The notes beneath the pieces are model-generated. The model saw only the letters and a program-made list of their open reading frames with translations, did not search any database and was not told the DNA's origin. Below, piece after piece: positions 54,900-63,927 of a stretch of 64,000 bases of DNA. The position numbers and the translations under genes are program-made. This DNA is from CANMXU01 sp052030545 (GTDB lineage: Bacteria; Pseudomonadota; Gammaproteobacteria; Enterobacterales; Alteromonadaceae), in the NCBI RefSeq assembly GCF_052030545.1, contig NZ_JBPDIH010000004.1:310001-374000 (forward strand), given 5' to 3'. How positions within the stretch are numbered: the first letter of the stretch is position 1; each line of letters opens with the position of its first letter.

Positions 54900-55688
54900 T
54901 TACAACTGTTGATTGATGTAACTTAGCATTTGGTCAACCGCTGAAATAACCTTAGAGTTCATTTCATATACGCGCTGACTTTCAATTAAGTTGACCAGCT
55001 CTTCGGTAGTATTGACGTTTGACGTTTCAAGTGCTGACTGCACTAACATGCCGTAGCCTTCAAGGCCAGGTACACCTTCTTGTGGTGCACCACTTACCGC
55101 CGTTTCAACGTATAAGTTTTGCCCTACCGGTTGTAAGCCTGTTGGGTTAACAAAGTTAATGGTATTAATTTGGCCAATAACTGCCGGTTCGGCTTGCCCT
55201 TGCAATGACACTGAAACTTCGCCGTCTTGCGAAATAATTATGCTTTGTGCATCTTCTGGAATAGTCACTTGTGGCTGCAATAAATAACCTGCGCCTGGGG
55301 TGACCATGTTGCCTTCTTCATCCATGGTAAATTGACCATTGCGAGAATAAGCAGAGCTTCCATCAGGCATTAAAATTTCAAAAAAACCATCACCTTGAAT
55401 TGCGATATCAAGCGGGTTATCTGTGGTTAACATATCCCCTTGTGAATGAATTTTCTGCGTCGAGACAACTTTAACCCCCGCACCTAACATTAAACCTGAT
55501 GGCATTTCAGTGTCTTGTGCTGAACGTCCGCCCGGTTGGTTGATGGTTTGATAAAGTAAGTCTTCAAATACCGCGCGGCTTTTTTTATAGCCAACGGTAC
55601 TTGCGTTCGCTAAGTTATTTGAAATTACGGCAATATCTTTAGTTTGTGCATCTAAGCCGGTTTTACTGATCCATAATGCTGGGTTCAT
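54900..55688 (-). CDS. flgG: Flagellar distal rod protein FlgG
   Basis: FlgG makes the distal rod. The 262-residue protein, the usual length, has LWISKTGLDAQTKDIAVISNNLANASTVGYKKSR (in part) at the N-terminus and SNVNTTEELVNLIESQRVYEMNSKVI (in part) at the C-terminus. It follows flgF by 21 bases. Confidence 0.96.
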   Translation of the reverse strand: MNPALWISKTGLDAQTKDIAVISNNLANASTVGYKKSRAVFEDLLYQTINQPGGRSAQDTEMPSGLMLGAGVKVVSTQKIHSQGDMLTTDNPLDIAIQGDGFFEILMPDGSSAYSRNGQFTMDEEGNMVTPGAGYLLQPQVTIPEDAQSIIISQDGEVSVSLQGQAEPAVIGQINTINFVNPTGLQPVGQNLYVETAVSGAPQEGVPGLEGYGMLVQSALETSNVNTTEELVNLIESQRVYEMNSKVISAVDQMLSYINQQL

Positions 55689-55709
55689 AAGTCACCTCAA
55701 TTGGTTAAA

Positions 55710-56453
55710 TTAGAAAGCACGAAGTAAAGACGAAGCAGCGCTATCGTTTTCTTCAGCGGTTTTCATAAGTTTTAATTGCATTTCAAACTGTCGCTGCAAT
55801 GCGATCATGTCGGTCATTTCACTGACAGTATTAACATTACTCGACTCAAGCATGCCGCTGGCAACATTGACTAAAATATCGGCCGGCTCGGTATTGCCAT
55901 CTTTGCGTCTGAATAATCCATCGCTGCCTTTTTCAAGCATGCGGTGCTCGGGGTTAACCAACTTAATTCGCGCAACTTCGTCTTGAATATTAGCGGCCGC
56001 CCCTTCAGGCTGAACCATAATGGTTCCGTCTCGACTAATTTGAATATTTCTAACTGGTAGTTGTAAGAAAATAGGCCCAACTTCGCCGAGTACAAGTTCA
56101 CCAGAATTGGTTTCAAGCGCGCCAGTTTCTGTTAAGCGTAAATGACCACTTCGGGTATAACCTTCGCTGCCATCTTTTGCTTGCACGGCAAACCAGCCTT
56201 CCCCTTCAATAGCAATATCTAAATCGCGACCAGTAGAGAGTAAAGCACCACTGTCAAAGTTTTGGCTAGAGCGCTCAGTCATTGAAAATACGCGGCTAGG
56301 CATGCCTTCACCAAAGGCTTGCATTGAACGTGCTTGCGCTAAATCTGCTTTAAACCCCGTAGTTTTAGCATTGGCAAGGTTATTTGCATTCACTGATAAG
56401 GCATGCATGTTTTGCTTGGCACCGCTCATCGCGATATAAAGCATCTTATCCAT
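55710..56453 (-). CDS. flgF: Flagellar proximal rod protein FlgF
   Basis: FlgF is a rod component. The 247-residue protein has the rod-family N-terminus (LYIAMSGAKQNMHALSVNANNLANAKTTGFKAD, in part) and the C-terminal SSNVNTVSEMTDMIALQRQFEMQLKLM (in part). It is the first gene after a strong sigma-54 promoter and starts the flgFGHIJ-KL run. Confidence 0.95.
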   Translation of the reverse strand: MDKMLYIAMSGAKQNMHALSVNANNLANAKTTGFKADLAQARSMQAFGEGMPSRVFSMTERSSQNFDSGALLSTGRDLDIAIEGEGWFAVQAKDGSEGYTRSGHLRLTETGALETNSGELVLGEVGPIFLQLPVRNIQISRDGTIMVQPEGAAANIQDEVARIKLVNPEHRMLEKGSDGLFRRKDGNTEPADILVNVASGMLESSNVNTVSEMTDMIALQRQFEMQLKLMKTAEENDSAASSLLRAF

Positions 56454-56491
56454 AATGAATCCTACCTATTAAAAATCTATAGTATGGAAAT

Positions 56492-56506
56492 GCAAGTAAG
56501 GTGCCA
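56492..56506 (-). promoter_or_regulatory. Sigma-54 promoter of flgF
   Basis: On the minus strand TGGCAC-CTTAC-TTGC matches the consensus exactly, followed by A. It lies about 40 bases before the flgF ATG and downstream of the flgE terminator. Confidence 0.88.
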
Positions 56507-56558
56507 GAGTGGTGGTGATAAGGTTTTGGCGGGTGAGGAATTAAGGGTGTTAATAAGT

Positions 56559-56593
56559 AAAAAAGCTAGGTGAACACCTTGTGCTCACCTAGC
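56559..56593 (-). terminator. Terminator after flgE
   Basis: GCTAGGTGA/TCACCTAGC (56565-56573 with 56585-56593) forms a 9-base-pair stem, with six T residues after it on the minus strand. It ends the flgB-flgE unit. Confidence 0.85.
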
Positions 56594-56638
56594 CTACTGC
56601 TTTACCTTCGACGGGTATTTTTAAACTTTTTATTTTCG

Positions 56639-56701
56639 CTTCTAGCTTTTAACTTCTAGCTTTTAGCTTTCCACTTGTCACTTCTAGCTTCTAGCTTCTA
56701 G
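56639..56701. repeat. Degenerate heptamer array next to the flgE stop
   Basis: Three perfect CTTCTAG copies run from 56681 to 56701, preceded by degenerate TAGCTTT, TAACTTC and related units from about 56639. The core TAGCTTN is shared with the array at 35451-35495. Both arrays lie immediately past a stop codon. Confidence 0.85.
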
Positions 56702-56710
56702 CTGCTCTTA

Positions 56711-58093
56711 CTATCGTATTTGAAGGATAGTCTGATTTAACTGATTATCCACTTCTAACGCTCGCGAGTTCGCTTGGAAATTTCGCTGCGCTGAAATTAA
56801 GTCAATTAGCTCAGTGGTTAAGTTAACGTTCGCTTGTTCTAGTGCTGACGAGTTAATGGTACCAAATGTACCTGAACCTGCTTCACCAGCTAATGCTTCA
56901 CCAGAGGAAATACTTTCTTTCCAACCAGTATTGCCCACTTGGGTTAAGCCCTGCTCATTAGCAAAATTCACTAAAGCAATTCGTGATAGTGGCTGTGAAG
57001 TACCATTTGAATAAGTAGCTCGCACTAAACCATCAGTACCAATATCAATACCCGTTAATCGCCCTACAGCTAAACCGTTTTGATTAAGCGCTGTTACTTC
57101 AAAGTTTGACGCAAACTGCGTTGGTTCATTTGGGTTTGGCGCTAGAACGTCCAAGTTAAAATCTATTTCTACAGTTTGATCGGTATCAGCACCATTTGGT
57201 AAATGGTTAGTAAAATCAACTGTTACAATACCACCTTCTGCCGGTGTTGGTGATTGACTAACAAAATCACCTGAGGCATTAAAAGTTAACCTAGCACCAC
57301 TAACCCCGCCCGTTGGCTGTAAAGGTCCTGATATCCCGCCACCAACCGGTAACCCTGGAACTGCAGGTACACCACTGTCATCAATATCAATAACCTCACC
57401 ATCAACTGCAGCAAACATCATCCAGCTATTTGGATTTACAGCAGGATCATCTTTAACAAAGAAGTAGGTCATGATATGGCTATCGCCTAATGAGTCAAAA
57501 ATAGTTACCGAAGTGGAATGGTTAAAGGTTAATGGATCATCTGGATCAAAGTTACCCGGTGCCGAAGAAATATAAGCATCGCCTGCTGGCAAATTCATAC
57601 GAATATCAACTTCTGAGGTTTGCGTTGGCGCACCTGATGCGGTTGGAATACGAATAGGCTCAGCGGTACTTAAGCTCACCGAGGCTGAGCTACCATCTGG
57701 GTTTACCGGAAAACCTAGTAAATGTTCACCTTGCGAATTTACCACAAAATTATCACTGTTTAATTTAAACTGACCAGCACGAGTATAAGATGTTTCTAAG
57801 CTGTCAATTTCTGGCACTGTCGCAAAAAAGCCGTTACCTGTGATCGCTAAATCGAGTGCGTTATTAGTAAACTGAATACTACCTTGAGAAAATTGCTGAG
57901 CAACATCGGCGGTTAATACACCGTCACCAACTTTTGTTTTACCTGATGCTAATAACGACGCAGCGTAAACATCAACAAATTCAGTACGAGACTCTTTAAA
58001 ACCTGTTGTATTAACGTTAGCAATATTATTCGATGTTACATCGAGATCTTTTTGAGCAGCGTTTAAACCACTTAGTGCGATATTAAATGACAT
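56711..58093 (-). CDS. flgE: Flagellar hook protein FlgE
   Basis: FlgE is the hook subunit. The 460-residue protein has MSFNIALSGLNAAQKDLDV at the N-terminus, NIANVNTTGFKESRTEFVDVY in part, and the C-terminal ALEQANVNLTTELIDLISAQRNFQANSRAL (in part). It is the last gene of flgBCDE. Confidence 0.96.
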   Translation of the reverse strand: MSFNIALSGLNAAQKDLDVTSNNIANVNTTGFKESRTEFVDVYAASLLASGKTKVGDGVLTADVAQQFSQGSIQFTNNALDLAITGNGFFATVPEIDSLETSYTRAGQFKLNSDNFVVNSQGEHLLGFPVNPDGSSASVSLSTAEPIRIPTASGAPTQTSEVDIRMNLPAGDAYISSAPGNFDPDDPLTFNHSTSVTIFDSLGDSHIMTYFFVKDDPAVNPNSWMMFAAVDGEVIDIDDSGVPAVPGLPVGGGISGPLQPTGGVSGARLTFNASGDFVSQSPTPAEGGIVTVDFTNHLPNGADTDQTVEIDFNLDVLAPNPNEPTQFASNFEVTALNQNGLAVGRLTGIDIGTDGLVRATYSNGTSQPLSRIALVNFANEQGLTQVGNTGWKESISSGEALAGEAGSGTFGTINSSALEQANVNLTTELIDLISAQRNFQANSRALEVDNQLNQTILQIR

Positions 58094-58146
58094 AATGACA
58101 CCTCTTTAAAAATTTTTTTAGCTGGCTAAAACTGATTTATCCTAGC

Positions 58147-58833
58147 TTAACCTTCTGATACTTCGACAACATCGGCTAACGCCATTGAGCTGCCACCATT
58201 AAGGTTGAGTAAAATGCTTCCGCCAGCGCCTGCTAACGTTACACTGTCTACTTTACGATATGTTTGAGCTTGCAATTCTTGTGCCTCTCCGCCGACTAAA
58301 CCAACGATTCTAAAACGGTAAGCACCTTCTGGCGCCGGTTCACCGTCAGAAGTTTGACCATCCCAAGTAAAGGTCGCAGAGCCGGCTGCTACACTGCCAA
58401 CAGGCACGGTTTGAATCACTTCACCGGCGGTATTTTCCACGTAAATAGAGACATTACTTGCCGCTTGGTCGGTGACGATTTTGCCTTTAACTTGCTCGCC
58501 TTCTGCCATGCCAAAGACATTGTCGTCAACTAAAACACTGCGACCAACTAATGACGAGGCCTGTAGTGCTTGGCTTGACGTCATTGACGAGGCAAATTCT
58601 TCAAACTGATTGTTAAGTTGGCTAACGCCATCGGTTGTTGAAAACGCGGTCATTTGCGAGATCATTTCATTATTATCAACCGGCTTTGTTGGATCTTGCT
58701 GGGCAAGCTCCTGCGTTAATAAGGCAAAAAAGTCTTCTTGGGTAAGCATGCCATTTGAGCCATCGGCAATATCAACTTCTTCCTTTTGCCAATGCAGACC
58801 ATCTAGGGCACTACCACCATTAATTGTCGTCAT
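58147..58833 (-). CDS. flgD: Flagellar hook-cap protein FlgD
   Basis: FlgD is the scaffold for hook assembly. The 228-residue protein has the N-terminal LTQEDFFALLTQELAQQDPTKPVDNNEMISQMT motif (in part) and a C-terminal domain with FTWDGQTSDGEPAPEGAYRFRI (in part). It follows flgC by 13 bases. Confidence 0.96.
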   Translation of the reverse strand: MTTINGGSALDGLHWQKEEVDIADGSNGMLTQEDFFALLTQELAQQDPTKPVDNNEMISQMTAFSTTDGVSQLNNQFEEFASSMTSSQALQASSLVGRSVLVDDNVFGMAEGEQVKGKIVTDQAASNVSIYVENTAGEVIQTVPVGSVAAGSATFTWDGQTSDGEPAPEGAYRFRIVGLVGGEAQELQAQTYRKVDSVTLAGAGGSILLNLNGGSSMALADVVEVSEG

Positions 58834-58846
58834 AATTATTCCCTAC

Positions 58847-59263
58847 TTATTTACCAAGCATTAAGGTTTTATTAAGCATATTTTTTGCTGATTCCGCCAA
58901 CTGCACATTGGTTTGATACGAGCGTGATGCCGAAATCATATTGGTCATTTCTTCAATAACATTAACATTCGGTTTATAAATAAAACCTTCTTTGTCTGCC
59001 ATTGGGTGTTCAGGAGAGTATTCTTTATTCAGTGGTGCGTCGCTTTCTACAATGCCTAAAACTTGTACGCCAACCGACGATTCTTGCCCTGCGGCAGCTT
59101 TTTGCATCTCAGCGGCAAAAACTGGATGGCGAGCACGATACGTTTCATCAATACTGCTGCTAACACTGTCAGCATTAGCGATATTACTAGCGGTAGTATT
59201 AAGGCGTAGCGATTGTGCGCTCATGCCGCTACCTGTAATGTCAAATACGTTAAATAAACTCAT
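58847..59263 (-). CDS. flgC: Flagellar rod protein FlgC
   Basis: FlgC is a proximal rod protein. The 138 residues, the usual size, include FDITGSGMSAQSLRLNTTASNIANADS (in part) and the C-terminal NVIEEMTNMISASRSYQTNVQLAESAK (in part). Its ATG overlaps the flgB stop by one base (TAATG). Confidence 0.96.
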   Translation of the reverse strand: MSLFNVFDITGSGMSAQSLRLNTTASNIANADSVSSSIDETYRARHPVFAAEMQKAAAGQESSVGVQVLGIVESDAPLNKEYSPEHPMADKEGFIYKPNVNVIEEMTNMISASRSYQTNVQLAESAKNMLNKTLMLGK

Positions 59264-59664
59264 TAGCCTTGCGCTCCAGTAATGGCTTTTTTCAAGCCTT
59301 TAATCTTGCCTGTTAGAAATTGCACACTTGCTTGATACTCTAATGAGTTTTCTAGATACAAGTTTCGTTCCACTTGTACATCAACCGTATTACCATCACC
59401 TGTATCAGGTTGATTTGGCACACGATATTCAACTTCTGCTTGAATACTGCTCTTAATATCAAAGTGTTTTTCGTGGGTACGGGCAATGCCGCCTTGCTGC
59501 TTTAACGTAGCTTGCTGCATTGCTTCTTGAAAATTCATGCCTTTGGCTTTGTAGCCGGGCGTATCAGCGTTGGCAATATTACTGGCGATCACTTCTGCGC
59601 GCTTGGCACGTACTAACATGCCCTGCTGGTGAAGCCCAAATGCTTTTTCGAAACTAATGGCCAT
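59263..59664 (-). CDS. flgB: Flagellar rod protein FlgB
   Basis: FlgB is a proximal rod protein, 133 residues long. It has LHQQGMLVRAKRAEVIASNIANADTPGYKAKGMNF (in part) and the C-terminal NSLEYQASVQFLTGKIKGLKKAI (in part). It starts the flgBCDE unit behind a sigma-54-like promoter. Confidence 0.96.
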   Translation of the reverse strand: MAISFEKAFGLHQQGMLVRAKRAEVIASNIANADTPGYKAKGMNFQEAMQQATLKQQGGIARTHEKHFDIKSSIQAEVEYRVPNQPDTGDGNTVDVQVERNLYLENSLEYQASVQFLTGKIKGLKKAITGAQG

Positions 59665-59696
59665 AACGACACCTCCAATCTATTGAAAGTGTCTAT

Positions 59697-59711
59697 TCAA
59701 GAAATATGCCA
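59697..59711 (-). promoter_or_regulatory. Probable sigma-54 promoter of flgB
   Basis: On the minus strand TGGCAT-ATTTC-TTGA has the right spacing and a near-perfect -24 element; the -12 GC is GA. The same ATTTCTTGA appears at the flgA site. It lies about 35 bases before flgB. Confidence 0.5.
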
Positions 59712-59759
59712 GTGGATTATTTGACGCTGACGATTTAGCGCCAAATTAGGAAGGAAGAG

Positions 59760-60587
59760 TTATTTTTTTTGGTAAACAATACCCGGATTACAACGCACCA
59801 TGTCGAAGTCTTGATTAAGCCCTGACATTGATTCAGACGCACCTAAGAATAAGTAACAGTCTTTATTAAGTACACCATGAATTTGCGAAATAATTTGCGC
59901 TTTTATCTCGGGTGCAAAATAAATTAAAACATTGCGACAAAAAACCAAATCGAAACGTCCCATTAAGCTGTAGCTGTTCAATAAGTTTAATGGTCTAAAG
60001 CTCACCATACGTTTAACCGAGTCTTTTACTTTATACATGCCATTATCGCCCGGCTCAAAAAACTGTTGTTTACGCTGGGCGGACAAACCACGCGACAGTG
60101 CTAAGCTGTCGTAATGAGCATATTTACAATGCTCAAGCATAGTGGTTGAAATGTCGGTACCAACAATTTGAACCCCCGCTTTAAATGCACCTGGGTTTTT
60201 CATTTTAAATTCTTGCACCGACATGGCAATAGAGTACGGCTCTTGCCCTGATGAGCTGGCCGCCGACCAAATCTTTAGAGAATTAGAGCGTTTAGCTAAT
60301 TCCGGTAAAATTCTATTTTTGAGTAATTCAAATGGGTAGTCGTCACGGAACCACAAGGTTTCGTTGGTGGTCATGGCATCAATTACTGCCGCCCTAAGCT
60401 GACGCTGAGTAGGTACTAGGGTTTGCGTAACGAGATCGCTTAAGGTGGCAACGTCAAATTTGGCCATTAGGGGAGCTAAGCGACTTTTTACTAAATATTG
60501 CTTATTCTCACCTAACACGATGCCACATTGCTGCTCGAGAAACGTCCTAAATTGATGGTAACTTTTATCATCAAGTTCTCTTGACAC
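59760..60587 (-). CDS. cheR: Chemotaxis protein-glutamate methyltransferase CheR
   Basis: CheR methylates receptor glutamates using S-adenosylmethionine. The 275-residue protein has an N-terminal helical domain (YHQFRTFLEQQCGIVLGENK) and a methyltransferase domain with IWSAASSSGQEPYSIAM (SAM binding), VGTDISTTML and FDLVFCRNVLIYF. It follows cheV, as in many polar flagellates. Confidence 0.96.
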   Translation of the reverse strand: MSRELDDKSYHQFRTFLEQQCGIVLGENKQYLVKSRLAPLMAKFDVATLSDLVTQTLVPTQRQLRAAVIDAMTTNETLWFRDDYPFELLKNRILPELAKRSNSLKIWSAASSSGQEPYSIAMSVQEFKMKNPGAFKAGVQIVGTDISTTMLEHCKYAHYDSLALSRGLSAQRKQQFFEPGDNGMYKVKDSVKRMVSFRPLNLLNSYSLMGRFDLVFCRNVLIYFAPEIKAQIISQIHGVLNKDCYLFLGASESMSGLNQDFDMVRCNPGIVYQKK

Positions 60588-60645
60588 TAGTATATACTCA
60601 CAGTTTTTTAAGTTTACGTTTAATAACTAAAGCTAGGTTTAGCTA

Positions 60646-61572
60646 TTAGTCCATTTTTAACCATTTTTTCACAGCTGTGGCTAATTCATCGGGATGAAAT
60701 TTAGGAATAAAGTCTTCCGCACCAACTTTTTCAACCATCGCATTATTAAAAACACCACTTAAAGAGGTATGCAAAATAACCGGCATTTCACGCATACGTT
60801 CGTTGGCTTTAACTTCAGCGGTTAAGGTGTAACCGTCCATTTCTGGCATTTCAATATCCGAAATCATTAAGGCTACACGTTCGGTTATTTTGTTTTGACA
60901 TTGGGAGTCAATTTCTTTTAGTTGCTCTAATGCGTCATGACCATTTTTTGCTAAGACCATTTTAATACCCAGTGGCTCTAAGGCGCGTTTTACTTGGTTA
61001 CGTGCCACCGTAGAGTCGTCAGCGATCATCACCAATCGCTCACCTAAATCTTCACCCACGGTTGTATCGGCAATGCCTTCACTTAAATCAGTTGAAACTG
61101 GGCTGATCTCATTAAGTATTTTTTCAACATCTAAAATTGATACCATTTCGTTTTCAATTTCAGTTACCGCTGTTAAATAGCTCGACTTACCCGCACCTTC
61201 TGGCGGCGGCATAATGTCTTTCCAACTTAAGGTAACGATTCGTTCAACCCCTGCAACTAAAAAGCCCTGAACACTTCGGTTGTATTCGGCGATGATAATA
61301 AACGAATCATCAGTTTGTACGATTTCAGAACCACCGGTTGCTTTACTTAAGTCGATTATCGATATGGTTTGACCACGAATATGGGCAACACCTTTAATAT
61401 AGTCGTTTTGTTTTGGCAAAGAAGATAGGCGCGGACATTGTAATACTTCACGTACTTTAAACACGTTAATGCCAAATGTTTGCCTTCCTACTAACTTAAA
61501 TAGTAAAAGTTCAAGTCTATTTTGCCCAACCAACTGTGTGCGTTGATTTACTGAGTCTAAAATTCCTGCCAT
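60646..61572 (-). CDS. cheV: Chemotaxis coupling and receiver protein CheV
   Basis: CheV combines a CheW domain (about residues 18-160; FGINVFKVREVLQCP, VAHIRGQTISIIDLS) with a receiver domain (about 178-305; VMIADDSTVARNQ, LMISDIEMPEMDGY). It couples receptors to CheA and may buffer phosphate. It lies upstream of cheR and divergent from flgA. Confidence 0.95.
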   Translation of the reverse strand: MAGILDSVNQRTQLVGQNRLELLLFKLVGRQTFGINVFKVREVLQCPRLSSLPKQNDYIKGVAHIRGQTISIIDLSKATGGSEIVQTDDSFIIIAEYNRSVQGFLVAGVERIVTLSWKDIMPPPEGAGKSSYLTAVTEIENEMVSILDVEKILNEISPVSTDLSEGIADTTVGEDLGERLVMIADDSTVARNQVKRALEPLGIKMVLAKNGHDALEQLKEIDSQCQNKITERVALMISDIEMPEMDGYTLTAEVKANERMREMPVILHTSLSGVFNNAMVEKVGAEDFIPKFHPDELATAVKKWLKMD

Positions 61573-61609
61573 ACAAACCTCATTGTCGTCTGTGCTAATT
61601 TCTTAATAA

Positions 61610-61624
61610 AGGCACATTTCTTGA
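61610..61624 (+). promoter_or_regulatory. Possible sigma-54 promoter of flgA
   Basis: AGGCAC-ATTTC-TTGA has exact 15-base spacing; one change in each element. It resembles the flgB site. The start of transcription would be near 61636, about 105 bases before flgA. Confidence 0.38.
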
Positions 61625-61740
61625 TAGTACTTGTAGTTAATAAAAGCTAACGCCTAACTTTTGACACTGATAGTAATTATCAATTTAAGTTAAGCATAGT
61701 CTAGTATTTGAATTCTCTAAACATATAGATAACAAAATTT

Positions 61741-62433
61741 ATGATTAATATACAAAATTTAGCGAAATTATTGTTCTCATTGCTCTTACTGCCTTCATTT
61801 TCTCATGCTGCAGAGCTAGATCGCGCGTATATTGAAAATTTTGCCAAGAATTATTTAACGCAACAAATTGCTACGCCGGACGATGGCGAAGTTGAAATTA
61901 GTGTTTCAACATTAGACCCAAGAATTGTAATCAAACCTTGCCAATCACCGTTAGTGGCAAATATACCTGAAAAGCGAAACAGTAGAAATGTAAATGTGAA
62001 AATAAGTTGTTCTGATTCAACACCCTGGCATATCTACATTAATGCAAAAGTAAAAACCATGCTGCCAGTATTGGTCGCTACCACGCGTATCAACAAAGGT
62101 TCAATCTTAGATGACAGCAATATTAAAGTGATACTTAAAGACCAATCAACATTGCGCGGCGAAACGATTGCTAATACCGCAGGTATGATTGGCGCTAAAA
62201 CTAAACGTAATATTAATAAAGGCGCGGCAATTACTAAACGTAATATTTGCTTGGTATGCAAAGGAGAAAACGTTACTATAATTGCTAAATCAAACAGCTT
62301 TACCTTAAAGACGGCTGGCATAGCATTGAGCAGTGGTAGTTCGGGCGATCAAGTTAGTGTAAAAAATGTCAGCTCAGGTCGTACCGTTTCAGCACAAGTG
62401 ATGGCGATAAATAAAGTTGTTGTTACGCTATAA
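61741..62433 (+). CDS. flgA: P-ring assembly chaperone FlgA
   Basis: FlgA is a periplasmic chaperone for the P ring. The 230-residue protein has a signal peptide (cleavage after SHA near residue 23), a C-terminal SAF-type domain (VLVATTRINKGSILDDSNI, in part) and QVSVKNVSSGRTVSAQV at the end. Two cysteines in KNICLVCKGE are typical neighbours of the conserved region. There is no clear ribosome site before the ATG. Confidence 0.93.
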   Translation: MINIQNLAKLLFSLLLLPSFSHAAELDRAYIENFAKNYLTQQIATPDDGEVEISVSTLDPRIVIKPCQSPLVANIPEKRNSRNVNVKISCSDSTPWHIYINAKVKTMLPVLVATTRINKGSILDDSNIKVILKDQSTLRGETIANTAGMIGAKTKRNINKGAAITKRNICLVCKGENVTIIAKSNSFTLKTAGIALSSGSSGDQVSVKNVSSGRTVSAQVMAINKVVVTL

Positions 62434-62439
62434 TTTTAT

Positions 62440-62466
62440 TAAAGATTAATTAAAATTTGCCGATAA
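62440..62466 (+). promoter_or_regulatory. Sigma-28 (FliA) promoter of flgM-flgN
   Basis: TAAAGATT and a perfect GCCGATAA are separated by 11 bases, matching the FliA consensus closely. It lies just past the flgA stop and 40 bases before flgM, giving FliA control of its own anti-sigma factor. Confidence 0.88.
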
Positions 62467-62505
62467 CAATTTAGTAATAGAATTATTTGCCGGTAGGATA
62501 TTATT

Positions 62506-62826
62506 ATGGCTATAAATATCAATAACATGGGAAACAATACTCCCATAAAACAAAAAATTGACAACCAAACACAAGTTAAACAAGATGCGGTAAAAACAGC
62601 TGCAACTAGTGAACAAGCTAAATCAGTTCGCCAAGACTCTGTGTCGTTAACGCCACAAGCAAAACAATTAAGTGAGCTACAGAAAAAAGCGTCTGATGAG
62701 CCAGTTGTTAATCAAAAGAAAATTGATGAGTTGAAAAAAGCAATTGCCTCTGGTGAGTATAAAATCAATCCAGAAAAATTAGCCGCTAATATTGCTGACT
62801 TCGAATTTGAATTAAACAAAGCTTAG
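62506..62826 (+). CDS. flgM: Anti-sigma-28 factor FlgM
   Basis: FlgM binds FliA and is exported when the hook is complete, which frees FliA. The 106-residue protein has the usual N-terminal MAININNM, then DSVSLTPQAKQLSELQ, and the C-terminal sigma-binding region VNQKKIDELKKAIASGEYKINPEKLA (in part). It is followed closely by flgN. Confidence 0.95.
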   Translation: MAININNMGNNTPIKQKIDNQTQVKQDAVKTAATSEQAKSVRQDSVSLTPQAKQLSELQKKASDEPVVNQKKIDELKKAIASGEYKINPEKLAANIADFEFELNKA

Positions 62827-62835
62827 GATTATTGA

Positions 62836-63264
62836 ATGGGTACAGCAACTGCCGCCGAATTATTAGCTCAACAACACAGCCAACTTTCAGCGCTAGAGAC
62901 TTTGCTTACTCAAGAAAATGAAATTCTTCAACAGCATCAACCGGATGCGTTAAACGATATTACCGCACAAAAAAACGACTTGCTGCTAGCCATTCAAACC
63001 CTTGATCAACACATAGGTCAACATGCTGGCTTTGTTGCTGAAAAAGCGACAGGCGCATTTGATGAAACCTTGGCAGAAATAGAACACCTTTTATCTGCTT
63101 GTAAAAAACAAAATCAAGTTAATGGCATGATCATTCAACATTCTCAACTTGCCGTTGAACGCATGAAAACCAATTTACTCGAAAGTAATAATAAATCTTC
63201 GGTTACCTACGACAACAAAGGTAAAAAAAGCGGCGGTTTATCCAGTATTGGTATTAAAGCTTAA
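62836..63264 (+). CDS. flgN: Flagellar hook-filament chaperone FlgN
   Basis: FlgN is the export chaperone of FlgK and FlgL. The 142-residue helical protein has LLAQQHSQLSALETLLTQENEIL (in part) and the CKKQNQVNGMIIQHSQLAVERM stretch, which is typical of the family's C-terminal binding helix. AGGA lies seven to eight bases before the ATG. Confidence 0.92.
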   Translation: MGTATAAELLAQQHSQLSALETLLTQENEILQQHQPDALNDITAQKNDLLLAIQTLDQHIGQHAGFVAEKATGAFDETLAEIEHLLSACKKQNQVNGMIIQHSQLAVERMKTNLLESNNKSSVTYDNKGKKSGGLSSIGIKA

Positions 63265-63379
63265 CCCTTCTTAAATTTAAAATAACTCTGCTGTACATTA
63301 AACTACTGATAGAGCGCGTTTAATAAAACCGCATTCTCTGCTGACAACATTAATAAACTCATTTCTGACAGGTAATAAA

Positions 63380-63403
63380 AAACGCCTAACAAAGTAGACG
63401 TTT
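63380..63403 (-). terminator. Terminator after flgP
   Basis: AAACG/CGTTT plus CTA/TAG pairing with one mismatch forms a short stem (63380-63403), and on the minus strand it runs into TTTTTTATT. It lies 40 bases past the flgP stop, between convergent flgN and flgP. Confidence 0.5.
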
Positions 63404-63442
63404 AAAATTATTTTTTCATCTTATTAGCTGCAATATTATTGT

Positions 63443-63916
63443 TTAAAAATATTCAACACTTCGTATTTCTTTATTATTAAAATTAGCTAAATAAATTTGG
63501 TAAACATCTTTAAAGTCTAAGCGTAACTCAGTTGTGTAGGTGTCACCCATCGGGTAGCTTTTCACCACTTTAGCGCCGCGAATAATCCCCTTAACCGATG
63601 CAGACAAGTGTTGGTTTTCTACGAGTAAATTAGCAACTGTTACATTCGCATCAAGCTGTTGACCATAAACTTGCTCAGCTAATTCAGCATAAGCGGCAAT
63701 TTTTGATGCATTAATGGCCATTAACATCCGCTGTGTTTTATGCTCAGACTTTTGCAAACTAATCGGTGCATAACCAATAGCGGTAATAATGGGAAACTCT
63801 TCTGGTTCGACCGGCTGCCACTGAACATGTTTATCATAAACTGTTGAACAGCCAAATAAGCCAACAACGCAACTGACGATTAAGGTTAGTACTTTAGCCC
63901 ATTGTTTTATGTTCAT
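63443..63916 (-). CDS. flgP: Flagellar outer-membrane lipoprotein FlgP
   Basis: FlgP is part of the H-ring system around the L ring in polar flagellates. The 157-residue protein has a lipobox LFGC (acylated Cys near residue 23), AIGYAPISLQ near 47 and an LPP20-type domain (INASKIAAYAELAEQVYG). ATG at 63916 follows GGTGA by five bases; an earlier ATG at 63922 is possible. It lies next to flgO, as in Vibrio. Confidence 0.88.
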   Translation of the reverse strand: MNIKQWAKVLTLIVSCVVGLFGCSTVYDKHVQWQPVEPEEFPIITAIGYAPISLQKSEHKTQRMLMAINASKIAAYAELAEQVYGQQLDANVTVANLLVENQHLSASVKGIIRGAKVVKSYPMGDTYTTELRLDFKDVYQIYLANFNNKEIRSVEYF

Positions 63917-63927
63917 TTGCATCACCA

